Origin: Fertoeibacter niger
Lineage (GTDB): Bacteria > Pseudomonadota > Alphaproteobacteria > Rhodobacterales > Rhodobacteraceae
DNA length: 58,372 bases
Direction of reading: 5' to 3'
Assembly: GCF_009380135.2 (NCBI RefSeq)
Contig: NZ_WHUT02000018.1
Coordinates: forward strand, 1-58,372
The notes below the pieces were generated by a model, which was given only the letters and a program-made list of their open reading frames with translations, was not told the DNA's origin and did no database searches. The first letter of the stretch is position 1. Each line of letters opens with the position of its first letter. Position numbers and translations under genes: made by a program. This document shows positions 33,349 through 39,816 of the stretch, in pieces.

Positions 33349-33811
33349 TCTTGCGCTGGCTCTGCTGCTGGTTGCAGGGGTGGCGCAGGCGGAATGTCTG
33401 GGGGCAGGCGCGCAATATGTGCCCGCCAGCGACCCCGAAGGCAGCATGGCCCGCCTGCACTTGCGGCTGGTGGACCACCCGACCGCCTATTCGGATCTGG
33501 AGCTTGACTTTTTGATCGCCGGGCGCCCGCCCGAGGTGCTGCGGCCCGAACAGTCGCAGGGTTTTGGCGGCACCTATCTGCTGGCCGACGGCCCGCGCCT
33601 TGCCGATCTGGATTTTCCGGTGCTGTTCCTTGCCACCGGCCCCGATGCCCGCCTTGTGCCCTACCCGGAGTTTTTGCCGCAGGGCAGCGCCCGCGCCCCG
33701 GATGCGATCTTCATCACGGGGCTGGGGTCAGCGCTGTGGTATGCCACCAATGGGGGTGCCGAGCCGGTCATCCTTGCCGATGAAATCTGGTATCTGACCG
33801 GCTGCGACTGA
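33317..33811 (+). CDS. Secreted protein of unknown function
   Basis: A 164-residue protein with a clear Sec signal peptide (MRPWAIFQRTDLALALLLV..., cleavage after VAQA near residue 26). The mature part is mostly beta-strand with two cysteines, one at its start (ECLGAG) and one at its end (TGCD), which could form a disulfide in the periplasm. No known family is recognised. The ATG at 33317 has GGAAAG six bases upstream; an ATG two codons earlier is too close to it. The start lies inside the preceding gene in another frame, so the two are likely co-expressed. Confidence 0.65.
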   Translation: MRPWAIFQRTDLALALLLVAGVAQAECLGAGAQYVPASDPEGSMARLHLRLVDHPTAYSDLELDFLIAGRPPEVLRPEQSQGFGGTYLLADGPRLADLDFPVLFLATGPDARLVPYPEFLPQGSARAPDAIFITGLGSALWYATNGGAEPVILADEIWYLTGCD

Positions 33812-33814
33812 GGG

Positions 33815-34987
33815 CTATTGCAGATCGGCAAAGGCGCGTTGCAGGCGCGCCACCGCCTCGGCCACCTGCGCGCGCGGGGCGGCCAGATTGAAGCGCAGGA
33901 ATGTCTCGCCCCCGGTGCCGAAACTGGTGCCATGGTTGGTGCAGATGCCCGCGCCCTTTTCCACCCGCGCCAGCATTTCGGGCAGCGTCATGCCCGTGCC
34001 GGAAAAATCGACCCATGCCAGATAGGTCGCCTCCAGCGGCGTCGATTGCAGGCCGGGAATGGCGTTCACCGCCGCATCGAACATCTGCCGGTTGCCGTCC
34101 AGATAGGCCATCAGCCCATCGACCCAGACCGCGCCCTCGGGGCTGTAGGCCGCCGTGGCCATGTGCATGCCAAAGGCATTGGGCGAAATGCCCATCGCGT
34201 TCATCCGTTCGGCAAAGCGCGCACGCAGCGCCGGATCGGTGATGATGACATTGCCGATATGTGCCCCCGCGATGTTGAAGGTTTTCGTGGTGGCCGTCAT
34301 CATCACCAGCCGGTCGGCGATGCCGGGGGCGGCCAATGGCATGGCGGTGTGTTTCTGGCTGGGATACACCAGATCATGATGGATCTCATCCGACACCAGC
34401 AGCAGGTTGTGGCGGGCGCAGAAATCGGCCACGCCCTGCAATTCCGCCACCGTCCAGACCCGACCGCCGGGATTGTGCGGCGAACACAGGATCAGCATGG
34501 TCTCGCGCCCGGTCATCAGCGCATCCCAGGCGGTGAAGTCCATCATCTGCCGCCCGTCCTGCATCACCAGCGGGCATTCGGTCACGCTGCGGCCCGCGCC
34601 TTTGATCACCCGGGCAAAGGCGTGATACACCGGCGTCATCAGCACGACCGCATCGCCGGGCTGCGTAAAGGCATCCACACACAGCGCCGTGCCATTCACC
34701 AGCCCATGCGTGGTGAAGATCGCCTCGGCCGGCACATCCCAGCCATGCCGCGTCTGCATCCACCAGCGGATTGCGGCCAGATACCGGCTGTCATCGCCGA
34801 AATAGCCATAGACGCCGTGCGCCGCCATTTTCTCGACTGCGTCCTGCACCACCTGCGGGGGGCGAAACTCCATATCCGCCACCCACATGGCGATGCCCGA
34901 GGCCGCAGGCACGCCGTAAAGCTTTTCCATCATGTCCCATTTGACCGAATGGGTGCCGATGCGGTTGACGGGGGTATCAAAGCTCAT
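33815..34987 (-). CDS. MalY/PatB family aminotransferase (cystathionine beta-lyase-type)
   Basis: A 390-residue PLP enzyme of the MalY/PatB subgroup, which usually splits cystathionine or other cysteine conjugates. Subgroup features are the opening VNRIGTHSVKWD, MWVADMEFRPP, and YGYFGDDSRY; the PLP sites are SPHNPGGRVW, LLVSDEIHHDLVY and the Schiff-base lysine in TATTKTFNIAGAHIGN. The ATG at 34985-34987 is chosen because the protein then starts in the family's usual way. It is divergent from def across an AT-rich gap and converges with the secreted-protein gene three bases away. Confidence 0.9.
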   Translation of the reverse strand: MSFDTPVNRIGTHSVKWDMMEKLYGVPAASGIAMWVADMEFRPPQVVQDAVEKMAAHGVYGYFGDDSRYLAAIRWWMQTRHGWDVPAEAIFTTHGLVNGTALCVDAFTQPGDAVVLMTPVYHAFARVIKGAGRSVTECPLVMQDGRQMMDFTAWDALMTGRETMLILCSPHNPGGRVWTVAELQGVADFCARHNLLLVSDEIHHDLVYPSQKHTAMPLAAPGIADRLVMMTATTKTFNIAGAHIGNVIITDPALRARFAERMNAMGISPNAFGMHMATAAYSPEGAVWVDGLMAYLDGNRQMFDAAVNAIPGLQSTPLEATYLAWVDFSGTGMTLPEMLARVEKGAGICTNHGTSFGTGGETFLRFNLAAPRAQVAEAVARLQRAFADLQ

Positions 34988-35206
34988 GCGGGGCCTCGTT
35001 GCACTGTTTGGCCGGCTTCTAGCAAACCGGAAAGGAAGTTCCAATATGGAATTGATTATTGGGAAAATTTACCAAAACTTGATTCAAGTGTGGAAAATAT
35101 TCCCGAAAATCTTGTCAATTTCGGGCGAGAATTCCGAAGTTGCTCTGGCCTTCCCGCCACCATCCCGCCATTGCGCGTTTGCGGTGATTCCCCTAAATCA
35201 CATGGC
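34988..35206. promoter_or_regulatory. AT-rich divergent promoter region, MalY/PatB gene / def
   Basis: 219 bp that include an AT-rich block from about 35030 to 35130, much lower in G+C than the neighbours. It holds an imperfect palindrome TTCCA-ATA-TGGAA at 35039-35051 and several A/T-rich hexamers, so a -10 cannot be chosen reliably. Promoters for both divergent genes are expected here. Short open frames in it have no coding character. Confidence 0.4.
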
Positions 35207-35737
35207 ATGATACGCCCGATCCTGATCCACCCCGACCCGCGCCTGAAAAAAATCTGCGACCCGGTGGCGCAGGTGACACCCGAGCTTGCCAAACTGGCGC
35301 AAGACATGCTGGACACGATGTATGACGCGCCGGGCATCGGCCTTGCCGCGCCGCAGGTCGGCGTGACGAAACGCATCATCGTGATGGATTGCGTGAAGGA
35401 TCCGCTGGTGGCCCCGCGCCCCATCGTGCTGTTCAACCCCGAAATCATCTGGTCATCCGAAGACCGCTCGTCCTATGAGGAAGGCTGCCTGTCGATCCCT
35501 GACCAATATGCCGAGGTTGAACGCCCCGCCGAGGTGCGCGTGCGCTGGATGGATCTGGATGGCGCAGTGCAGGAAGAACAGTTTGCTGACCTCTGGGCCA
35601 CCTGCGTGCAGCACGAGATTGACCATCTGGATGGCAAGCTGTTCATCGACTATCTGCGCCCGCTGCGCCGCCAGATGATCACCCGCAAGATGGAAAAGCT
35701 GAAACGCGACAAGGCCCGCGAGGCTGGCGCGCGCTGA
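35207..35737 (+). CDS. def: Peptide deformylase
   Basis: Removes the formyl group from nascent proteins as they leave the ribosome. All three metal and catalytic motifs are intact in the 176 residues: GIGLAAPQVG (43-52), EGCLSIP with metal ligand Cys94, and HEIDH with ligands His136 and His140 and catalytic Glu137. A basic carboxy-terminal helix (MITRKMEKLKRDKAREAG) fits ribosome binding. It is the first of three tandem deformylase-family genes ahead of fmt, whose product adds the formyl group. Its stop TGA shares one base with the next ATG. Confidence 0.95.
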   Translation: MIRPILIHPDPRLKKICDPVAQVTPELAKLAQDMLDTMYDAPGIGLAAPQVGVTKRIIVMDCVKDPLVAPRPIVLFNPEIIWSSEDRSSYEEGCLSIPDQYAEVERPAEVRVRWMDLDGAVQEEQFADLWATCVQHEIDHLDGKLFIDYLRPLRRQMITRKMEKLKRDKAREAGAR

Positions 35738-36228
35738 TGGCGGTGCTTCCGATCCTGCGCTGGCCCGATCCACGCCTTGCCACGGTCTGCGCGCCCGCTG
35801 TGCTGTGCGACGATCTGAACCGGCTGGCGGCAGACATGCTGGACACGATGTATGCCGCCCCGGGCCGGGGGCTGGCGGCCCCGCAAGTGGGTGTGCTGCT
35901 GCGGATATTCGTGATGGATGTGGGCTGGAAAGACGGCAATCCCATGCCCGAGGTGGTGGTGAACCCCGAAATCCTGTGGTCCTCGCCCGAACTGGCCGAA
36001 GGGCCCGAAGGCTGCCTGTCGATCCCCGGCATCACCACGCAGATCATTCGGCCCCGGTCTGTCACCATGCGGTGGACGATGCTGGACGGCACGCTGCGCG
36101 AGGAAACGCTGGCCGGCTTTGCCGCCATCTGCGCGCAGCATGAATACGACCACCTCGACGGCATCGTGACCTTTCACCGCCTTTCCCCTGAAGCCCGCGC
36201 CTTGGCCGAGGCAGAGTTTGCCGGATGA
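35737..36228 (+). CDS. def: Peptide deformylase, second copy
   Basis: A second deformylase of 163 residues. Motif 1 is GRGLAAPQVG (43-52), motif 2 is EGCLSIP with Cys93, and motif 3 is HEYDH (135-139), so it should be active. It differs from the first copy by lacking the basic carboxy-terminal helix, ending instead in an acidic ALAEAEFAG. It overlaps the preceding gene by one base and the third by four. Why the cell keeps two active enzymes is not evident from sequence. Confidence 0.92.
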   Translation: MAVLPILRWPDPRLATVCAPAVLCDDLNRLAADMLDTMYAAPGRGLAAPQVGVLLRIFVMDVGWKDGNPMPEVVVNPEILWSSPELAEGPEGCLSIPGITTQIIRPRSVTMRWTMLDGTLREETLAGFAAICAQHEYDHLDGIVTFHRLSPEARALAEAEFAG

Positions 36229-36740
36229 AGCGGGCCTTCATCCCCTACCCGCACAAGGTGCTGAAAACCCCGGCCAAGCCGGTTGACGCCATCACCGATG
36301 ACATCCGCGCCATCTGGGCCGACATGGTGGAAACCATGGATGCGATGCCGGGCTACGGCCTTGCCGCGCCGCAGATCGGCGTCGGCCTGACGCTGGCGGT
36401 GGTGGATTGTTCCGACAGCCGGGGGCAGGCGATATTGCTGGCCAATCCGCAGGTGCTGCATGCCTCCGTCCAGCCCCGCGACCATGACGAGGCCAGCCCC
36501 AACCTGCCCGGCGTGTCGGCGGTCATCACCCGGCCCCGGGCCGTGACGGTGCGCTATCTGAACGCCGATGGCATGGTGGAGGACCGCGATTTCGTGAACC
36601 TCTGGGCCACATCGGTGCAGCACCAGATCGACCATCTGGCAGGGAAAATGTATTTCGACCGCCTCAGCCCGCTGAAGCGCAAGATGCTGCTGGCAAAGGC
36701 GGAAAAGCTGCGGGCCATTGAACGGATGGGCCGGGCATGA
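36225..36740 (+). CDS. Peptide deformylase-like protein, predicted inactive
   Basis: A 171-residue deformylase-fold paralogue with motif 1 intact ([10 protein letters not shown], 43-52) but both other motifs changed. The EGCLS motif is replaced by EASPN, with Ser91 where the metal-binding Cys should be, and HExDH is HQIDH, with Gln134 in place of the catalytic Glu; His133 and His137 remain. Loss of the general acid/base and one metal ligand should abolish normal deformylase activity. The basic carboxy-terminal helix of the first copy is kept ([21 protein letters not shown] region), so ribosome binding could persist. It overlaps both neighbours by ATGA. Confidence 0.9.
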   Translation: MKRAFIPYPHKVLKTPAKPVDAITDDIRAIWADMVETMDAMPGYGLAAPQIGVGLTLAVVDCSDSRGQAILLANPQVLHASVQPRDHDEASPNLPGVSAVITRPRAVTVRYLNADGMVEDRDFVNLWATSVQHQIDHLAGKMYFDRLSPLKRKMLLAKAEKLRAIERMGRA

Positions 36741-37633
36741 AGGTGGTCTTCATGGGCACGCCCGAGTTTTCGGTGCCGGTGCTGGACGCGCTGCTTGCCG
36801 CGCATGATGTGCTGGCCGTCTATTCCCAGCCCCCCCGCCCCGCCGGTCGTGGCAAGCATGACCGCCCCTCGCCGGTGCAGGCCCGGGCCGAGGCACTTGG
36901 CCTGCCGGTGCGCCACCCCGTCAGCCTGCGCGACCCGGCCGCACAGGCCGAATTTGCCGCCTTGGGGGCCGATATCGCCGTGGTGGTGGCCTATGGCCTG
37001 ATCCTGCCGCAAACCGTGCTGGATGCACCCGCGCTGGGCTGCCTGAACATCCACGCATCGCTCTTGCCGCGCTGGCGGGGGGCCGCCCCGATCCACCGCG
37101 CCATCATGGCGGGCGATGCCGAAACCGGCATCTGCATCATGCAGATGGAGGCGGGGCTGGATACCGGCCCGGTGCTGCTGCGGCAGGCGACGGCCATCGG
37201 GGCCGAGGAAACGACAGGCGCTTTGCATGACCGGCTGTCAGCCATGGGGGCCGCGCTGATCGTGCAGGCACTCGACCGCCTGCCGCATCTGGTGCCGGAA
37301 CCCCAGCCCGAAACCGGCATCACCTATGCCACCAAGATCGACAAGGCCGAGGCGCAAATTGACTGGTCGCGCCCGGCAGATCAGGTTGACCGGCTGATCC
37401 GGGGCTTGTCGCCATTCCCCGGTGCCTGGACCATGGCGGGGGCCGAGCGGCTGAAACTGCTGGCCAGCCGCGTGGTGCCGGGGCAGGGCCAACCGGGCGA
37501 GGTGATGGGCGGCCTGACGATCGCCTGCGGCACCGGCGCGGTTGAGATCACCACCGCACAGCGCGAGGGCAAGCGCCCGATGGAGGCCGCCGAGATTCTG
37601 CGCGGGCTGGTGCTGCCGCAGCGGTTGGGCTGA
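36737..37633 (+). CDS. fmt: Methionyl-tRNA formyltransferase
   Basis: Formylates initiator Met-tRNA using 10-formyltetrahydrofolate. The 298-residue protein has the amino-terminal formyltransferase domain with [11 protein letters not shown], the [16 protein letters not shown] signature holding the catalytic Asn-His pair, and the D-x-G aspartate in [11 protein letters not shown]; an OB-fold carboxy-terminal domain begins near residue 205. It ends the four-gene def/fmt unit, overlapping the inactive paralogue by four bases, and pairs formyl addition with removal in one transcript. Confidence 0.96.
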   Translation: MKVVFMGTPEFSVPVLDALLAAHDVLAVYSQPPRPAGRGKHDRPSPVQARAEALGLPVRHPVSLRDPAAQAEFAALGADIAVVVAYGLILPQTVLDAPALGCLNIHASLLPRWRGAAPIHRAIMAGDAETGICIMQMEAGLDTGPVLLRQATAIGAEETTGALHDRLSAMGAALIVQALDRLPHLVPEPQPETGITYATKIDKAEAQIDWSRPADQVDRLIRGLSPFPGAWTMAGAERLKLLASRVVPGQGQPGEVMGGLTIACGTGAVEITTAQREGKRPMEAAEILRGLVLPQRLG

Positions 37634-37745
37634 CCGGCCAACGCAACCCGCCTGATCACGTGGCACCGCAGGGCTTCACAGCCCGCCCGGCGCCCCCCAT
37701 ATTGGCGATGCGCCAGACCGGCGCAGACCGCTGAAAGGACAAGCC

Positions 37746-37985
37746 ATGCCCATGTTTCTGCTGATCGTCATCATCGGGGCGGCGGCGGGGTTTCTGGCCA
37801 CCCGCTTCATGCGGGTGCAGACGGATGTGCCCACCACCATCGCCATCGGCGTGGCGGGCGCGGTGATCGGCTGGGTCGCCCTGCGCATTCTGGTGGCCGT
37901 GACCGGCTGGCTGGCGATGTTTCTGGGTGCAGTGATCGGGGCGATGCTGCTGATCTGGCTGTGGCGGATGTATATCGCCCGCTGA
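37746..37985 (+). CDS. GlsB/YeaQ/YmgE-like small membrane protein
   Basis: A 79-residue, very hydrophobic protein with three predicted helices and Gly-rich helix contacts (IIGAAAGFLATRFMR, IGVAGAVIGWVALRIL). It resembles the transglycosylase-associated/GlsB group of small stress-related membrane proteins. The basic end WRMYIAR should be cytoplasmic. The ATG follows GAAAGGA. It stands alone between fmt and the convergent TetR gene. Confidence 0.65.
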   Translation: MPMFLLIVIIGAAAGFLATRFMRVQTDVPTTIAIGVAGAVIGWVALRILVAVTGWLAMFLGAVIGAMLLIWLWRMYIAR

Positions 37986-38006
37986 GCCAGAACGCCGGGC
38001 TGCACG

Positions 38007-38513
38007 TCAGATCAGCCGCTTCACCGCCTCTTTCAGGCGGAATGTCTTGCCGCCAGCGTCATTCCACATCGCCTGCCCCTGCCACAGCGCGAACAGGGCG
38101 GCCGCCGTTTCGCGGCCCTTTGCCCCGCCACCCAGCCGCAGCGCCAGCGCCGTTTCCACCCGCGCGCGCCAGTCTGCCGCCCGCTGGCGCAGCCGTGCAT
38201 GGCGAAAATCGGCGGCCAGCAGCGCAATATCCACCTCACCCAGCGCCTTGAGCAAGGCCAGCGCGCCTTTTGCGCTCATCTCCGCCTCCGCCTCGGCGGC
38301 GGTGGTGCTGGCCTCCAGCGCGTCCCAGCCCGCATCCAGCGCGGCCCGCAGCATCAGGTCGCGCGACTTGTAGCGTTGCACCAGCGTCGGCGCGGCCAGC
38401 CCGGTGGCCCGCGCAACGGATGAAAAGGCCACGGCCTTTTCCCCCCCGGCGGCCAGCAGGCTGCGGATGGCAGAGAAAATCAGGGCATCGGGGATCAGGC
38501 GGGGGCGTGGCAT
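38007..38513 (-). CDS. TetR family transcriptional regulator
   Basis: A 168-residue regulator with the TetR amino-terminal helix-turn-helix: IFSAIRSLLAAGGEKAVAFSS, then VARATGLAAPTLVQRYKSRDLML for the recognition region. The carboxy-terminal ligand domain is short and shows no assignable effector. The palindrome ATGAAC-GCTG-GTTCAT lies 10 bp before its start and is the probable self-regulatory operator. The TRIC gene lies upstream on the same strand with a 78-bp gap containing this operator, so other targets may be elsewhere. Confidence 0.82.
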   Translation of the reverse strand: MPRPRLIPDALIFSAIRSLLAAGGEKAVAFSSVARATGLAAPTLVQRYKSRDLMLRAALDAGWDALEASTTAAEAEAEMSAKGALALLKALGEVDIALLAADFRHARLRQRAADWRARVETALALRLGGGAKGRETAAALFALWQGQAMWNDAGGKTFRLKEAVKRLI

Positions 38514-38522
38514 CCGGCAATT

Positions 38523-38538
38523 ATGAACGCTGGTTCAT
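38523..38538. promoter_or_regulatory. Candidate TetR operator palindrome
   Basis: ATGAAC (38523-38528) and GTTCAT (38533-38538) form a perfect inverted repeat around GCTG, the usual layout for a TetR-family dimer. It lies 10 bp upstream of the TetR gene start, where binding would block its own transcription or translation start region. Confidence 0.5.
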
Positions 38539-38591
38539 GTAATGCAACCCCGAAAGCCCGGTATCCCGACACAAATACACGCAAGTGCCGG

Positions 38592-39221
38592 TCAGCGTTT
38601 TGGCGTTTCCGGCCGGGGCGGGCGGGCCTTGTAGACCGGCAGGCGCCAGCCGAACAGCAGGCTGCCCGCCCGCAGCACCAGCGTCACCGCCGCGCAGGCC
38701 ATCAGCGCGACCGCGTCACCCGCACCAGCGACCCCGGCCAGCACCGCCGCCACCGCACCGGCAAAGGCCGCCGTCACATACAATTCGCCCTGTTTCAGCA
38801 CCAAGGGCACCTCGTTGCAGACCACATCGCGCATCAGCCCGCCCATGCAGCCGGTGATCATGCCCATCACCAGCACAACCGGCCAGCCAAGCCCCATGGC
38901 CACACCCACGCCCGCAGGCACGGCCACCGCCAGCGCAAAGGCATCCAGCCACAGGATCGCGCGGTAGCGGCTTTCCAGCCGGTGCGCGGCAAAGAACACC
39001 ACCACCGCCGCCAGCGCCGCCACGGCCAGCAGGGCGGGGTCGCGCACCCAGAACACCTCGCGGTTCAACAGCGCATCCCTCACAGTGCCGCCCCCCACCG
39101 CCGTCAGGCAGGCGATGAAGATGAAACCCACGATGTCAAGCTGCGAGCGTGACGCGACCAGCGCCCCGGTCAGCGCGAACACAGCCACCGACGCATAATC
39201 CAGCGCCAGCAGCAGCGTCAT
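38592..39221 (-). CDS. TRIC cation channel / UPF0126 family membrane protein
   Basis: A 209-residue inner-membrane protein with seven predicted helices made of two repeats, each containing the conserved glycine-rich turn: GGGTVRD in the first and GGLMRD in the second. This is the bacterial TRIC/YadS (UPF0126) fold, a trimeric monovalent-cation channel. The substrate in vivo is unknown. Its ATG overlaps the rnhA stop by four bases, so it is translated after rnhA. Confidence 0.9.
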   Translation of the reverse strand: MTLLLALDYASVAVFALTGALVASRSQLDIVGFIFIACLTAVGGGTVRDALLNREVFWVRDPALLAVAALAAVVVFFAAHRLESRYRAILWLDAFALAVAVPAGVGVAMGLGWPVVLVMGMITGCMGGLMRDVVCNEVPLVLKQGELYVTAAFAGAVAAVLAGVAGAGDAVALMACAAVTLVLRAGSLLFGWRLPVYKARPPRPETPKR

Positions 39222-39688
39222 TTTGCAGCCCGCGGCGCGGGCTTGAAAGGGGCCATCCCGGCGCGGGCCAATTCATCTGCCCGCTCATTCTCGGCATGGC
39301 CCGCATGGCCCTTGATCCAGCGCCATTCCACCTTGTGCCGGGCCTGTGCCAGATCCAGCCGTTGCCACAGATCGACATTCTTCACCGGCTTTTTGTCCGC
39401 CGTGCGCCAGCCATTGCGTTTCCAGCCGTGGATCCAGGTGGTGACGCCGTTTTTCACATAGGCGCTGTCGGTCACGATGATCAGGGTCGATGGCCGCTCC
39501 AGCACCTCCAGCGCGGAAATCGCCGCCAGCAGTTCCATGCGGTTGTTGGTGGTGTCGGCCTCGCCGCCTTGCAGGGTGCGTTCCTTCAGCACATTGTCGC
39601 CGTCGCGCGCCAGCATCAACACACCCCAGCCCCCCGGGCCGGGATTTCCGCTGCAGGCACCGTCGGTATAGGCGTAAAGCTCTGGCAT
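39218..39688 (-). CDS. rnhA: Ribonuclease HI
   Basis: Cuts the RNA strand of RNA-DNA hybrids, acting in primer removal and R-loop control. The 156-residue protein has the four acidic active-site residues in [14 protein letters not shown] (Asp8), NRMELLAAI (Glu), [10 protein letters not shown] (Asp) and ERADELAR (late Asp). The start is ATG at 39686-39688. Upstream on this strand lie two strong hairpins and the caspase-like gene, so rnhA probably has its own promoter or is processed from a longer transcript starting at ispH. Confidence 0.95.
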   Translation of the reverse strand: MPELYAYTDGACSGNPGPGGWGVLMLARDGDNVLKERTLQGGEADTTNNRMELLAAISALEVLERPSTLIIVTDSAYVKNGVTTWIHGWKRNGWRTADKKPVKNVDLWQRLDLAQARHKVEWRWIKGHAGHAENERADELARAGMAPFKPAPRAAK

Positions 39689-39741
39689 GCAGGCGGGGTA
39701 TCCGAAGGCCGTGGGCGAGGCAAGCCGCGCGGGACGCAGGC

Positions 39742-39787
39742 AAAAAGTTTTCAGAAACTTTTTGGCAAAGTCCTTTGAAGGATTTTG
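39742..39787 (-). terminator. Two tandem hairpins between caspase-like gene and rnhA
   Basis: AAAAAGTTT (39742-39750) pairs perfectly with AAACTTTTT (39755-39763) around TCAG. Directly beside it CAAAGTCC (39766-39773) pairs with GGATTTTG (39780-39787), allowing one G-T pair. They lie 30-75 bp downstream of the leftward caspase-like gene and work as terminators on that strand because of their A/T-rich arms. The AT-rich perfect stem is unusual for this genome. Confidence 0.6.
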
Positions 39788-39816
39788 GTGTCACACAGGT
39801 TGCCGATGCCCCGCCG

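Noticed and set aside
35040-35210. Short open frames in the AT-rich gap before def
   Set aside because: They lack ribosome sites and domain features and run into the def coding sequence out of frame.
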